5,413 nucleotides of DNA. Origin: Nitrospiraceae bacterium (GTDB lineage Bacteria > Nitrospirota > Nitrospiria > Nitrospirales > Nitrospiraceae). Position numbers and translations under genes: made by a program. Below, piece after piece: positions 4,675 through 5,413 of this stretch. Each line of letters starts with the position of its first letter. The first letter of the stretch is position 1. The stretch spans positions 1 through 5,413 of the forward strand of contig JAICXS010000169.1 in the NCBI GenBank assembly GCA_025934615.1. The letters are read 5' to 3'. The notes under the pieces were generated by a model. That model was not told the origin of the DNA and did not search any database. It saw only the letters and a list, made by a program, of their open reading frames with translations.

Positions 4675-4980
4675 ATGCAGATGCTCACGATCATGTGTGG
4701 CGCGAAAATTGAGGAGCACGTTCGCGTGTTATTGAACAACCTCGCTGTCAAGGGATACACCGTTATCTCAGACGTGGGAGGTATCGGCCAAACCGGCCTG
4801 GTGTTCGGGAAAGGCGTATGGACCGATCGCAGCAAGTTATTTCTCGTTGCCTTAGACAACGAGCACATGGCTGCAGTGGTGACCGCAGTAAAAGAGCTGC
4901 ATGGCAGTCTGCTTCAAGAGCGCCACGGACTTGAGGTCGCTTTAAAAGTCTTTCTCGTACCCTGCGAACTGATTGTGTAA
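4675..4980 (+). CDS. PII-like (P-II family / DUF3240-type) small signalling protein
   Basis: A 101-residue alpha/beta protein with the ferredoxin-like PII layout: strand 1 MLTIMCGAKI, helix 1 EEHVRVLLNNLAVKGYT (13-29), strand 2 with VISDVGGIGQTG (30-41), a short T-loop region (42-53), strand LFLVALDNEHMAAVVTAV (55-72) leading into helix 2, and a closing KVFLVPCELIV (91-101), the usual V-F-x-x-P-x-E end of this group. PII proteins form trimers that bind nucleotides or small ligands in clefts between subunits and control a partner. It is shorter than GlnB (112), lacks the Tyr51 uridylylation signature in its T-loop, and has no ammonium channel next to it, so it is not a standard GlnB/GlnK. Partner and ligand are unknown. 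It is monocistronic as far as can be seen, as the neighbours are a tRNA upstream and no gene downstream. Confidence 0.8.
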   Translation: MQMLTIMCGAKIEEHVRVLLNNLAVKGYTVISDVGGIGQTGLVFGKGVWTDRSKLFLVALDNEHMAAVVTAVKELHGSLLQERHGLEVALKVFLVPCELIV

Positions 4981-5094
4981 CTACTCGGAATGCGAAACGC
5001 TACCCCGTGGTGACGAGAACCGTCCAGTTCGACATGACCTACGATCCCGCATCTTCCCAAGCGGAGGCCTCGTCAATTTGTGTGTAAATAAAAT

Positions 5095-5220
5095 TTACGT
5101 GGCGACCTCTTTACCAACATGCCGGGGATGGTTCCTCATCGACTCCGTTGTCCCGTTCTGAAGTCCCTTGATCCTCGCAGTCCGACGCAAGATGGAGACG
5201 ATTTGTTCCGTGCAGGACAT
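5095..5220 (-). pseudogene. Possible remnant of an IS3-type transposase OrfA N-terminus
   Basis: The 41-codon minus-strand frame from the ATG at 5220 begins MSCTEQIVSILRRT. This resembles the start of IS3-family OrfA proteins (R-F-T-E-E-Q-I-V-x-I-L-R-E-A) with one residue missing. After about 14 residues the likeness ends: the helix-turn-helix (C-R-x-H-G-I-S-x-x-T-F-Y) is not seen, and a TAA stops the frame at 5095-5097. No terminal inverted repeats or target duplication were found. If real it is a decayed fragment; chance similarity is a serious alternative. Confidence 0.22.
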
Positions 5221-5226
5221 CTTGCG
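5186..5226. repeat. Nine-base inverted repeat CGCAAGATG / CATCTTGCG
   Basis: CGCAAGATG (5186-5194) is the exact reverse complement of CATCTTGCG (5218-5226), separated by 23 bases, with no extension of pairing on either side and no T-run after it. It could be a weak hairpin or an operator-like site in non-coding DNA; nothing ties it to a gene. Confidence 0.4.
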
Positions 5227-5413
5227 CTCATGTCGCAGAGCACCATGCTTTCATAATTCCATGGGTCATGGACTTAAATCTTATGTCGGGAATCTGTCAG
5301 AGGTCCGAAGTTTGCTTCCGACTAAGTTGGCCAGCGGTCCTTGAGACAACGGAGAGCCGCCCGCCACACTAACGAGCTACCGAGCGGCCTTTCTCAGGTT
5401 ATCGAGCAATTTA

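Larger units (their letters stand above)
4981..5413. other. Region of ~430 bases without a convincing gene
   Basis: No frame here has a start, SD and family features together. It holds an AT-rich inverted repeat GTAAAT-AAA-ATTTAC (5084-5098), a nine-base inverted repeat (5186-5226) and a short minus-strand frame with a faint IS3-like stretch. Near the edge, GCCGC (5356-5360) can pair with GCGGC (5384-5388) ahead of CTTTCT, but the 23-base loop makes it a poor terminator. No clear terminator for the PII-like gene was found. The region looks like degraded or non-coding DNA. Confidence 0.5.

Noticed and set aside
4113..4868. 251-codon minus-strand frame running across the tRNA and the PII-like gene
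   Set aside because: It contains the well-known antisense-tRNA artefact (EESNLQPVVYKTTALPIELRQ-type text) and lies opposite a strong tRNA and a real gene with a good SD.
5356..5390. GCCGC/GCGGC hairpin before CTTTCT as a terminator
   Set aside because: Only five pairs, a 23-base loop and a broken T-run.
1..5413. CRISPR array, rRNA, riboswitch or intact insertion sequence
   Set aside because: No regularly spaced repeats, no rRNA-like stretches, no riboswitch core that I recognise and no complete transposase were seen on either strand.

Overview
The window reads as chromosomal DNA of a Gram-negative, moderately GC-rich bacterium. Lipoprotein, PII-like and OpuC-type genes of this style are familiar from Nitrospira-like Nitrospirota, but that placement is an impression from gene character and has not been tested. 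The proteins are read from intact frames, and the best starts have clear Shine-Dalgarno (SD) sites.

Left part (1-2033, minus strand): a compact three-gene unit runs leftward. It holds an EgtD-like SAM-dependent methyltransferase, then an OpuCA/ProV-type ABC ATPase 11 bases later, then an OpuCB-type permease 22 bases later that is cut by the window edge. EgtD enzymes make betaine-type products, and OpuC/EgtUV-type importers carry betaines, so the unit probably handles a quaternary-amine or betainised amino acid. The methyltransferase has lost some EgtD substrate-pocket residues, so histidine may not be its substrate.

Middle part (2034-4067, plus strand): after a divergent intergenic region lies what I judge to be a small ribosomally made, post-translationally modified peptide (RiPP) cassette. 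It starts with a 37-codon gene that has a near-perfect SD and encodes an acidic peptide with two repeats ending in P-T-C-H and P-S-C-H. An intrinsic-terminator-like hairpin follows. Next come a DUF692/MNIO-like TIM-barrel protein with unusual metal-ligand positions and a partner protein with a DUF2063/MbnC-like helical part and a C-terminal PqqD/RRE-like winged helix. A 21-codon open frame with three cysteines bridges the two enzyme genes with overlaps at both ends. This cassette is the strongest candidate for an undescribed system. A plausible scheme is that the partner holds the peptide leader, the MNIO-like enzyme modifies the cysteines, and the hairpin keeps peptide expression above enzyme expression. 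No peptidase or dedicated exporter is visible in the window.

Right part (4064-5413): a small convergent lipoprotein gene overlaps the end of the cassette by four bases. After it come a tRNA-Thr(TGU) gene with encoded CCA and a stand-alone PII-like protein with a strong SD. The last ~430 bases hold no convincing gene, only a weak hint of an IS3-type transposase remnant and two small inverted repeats.
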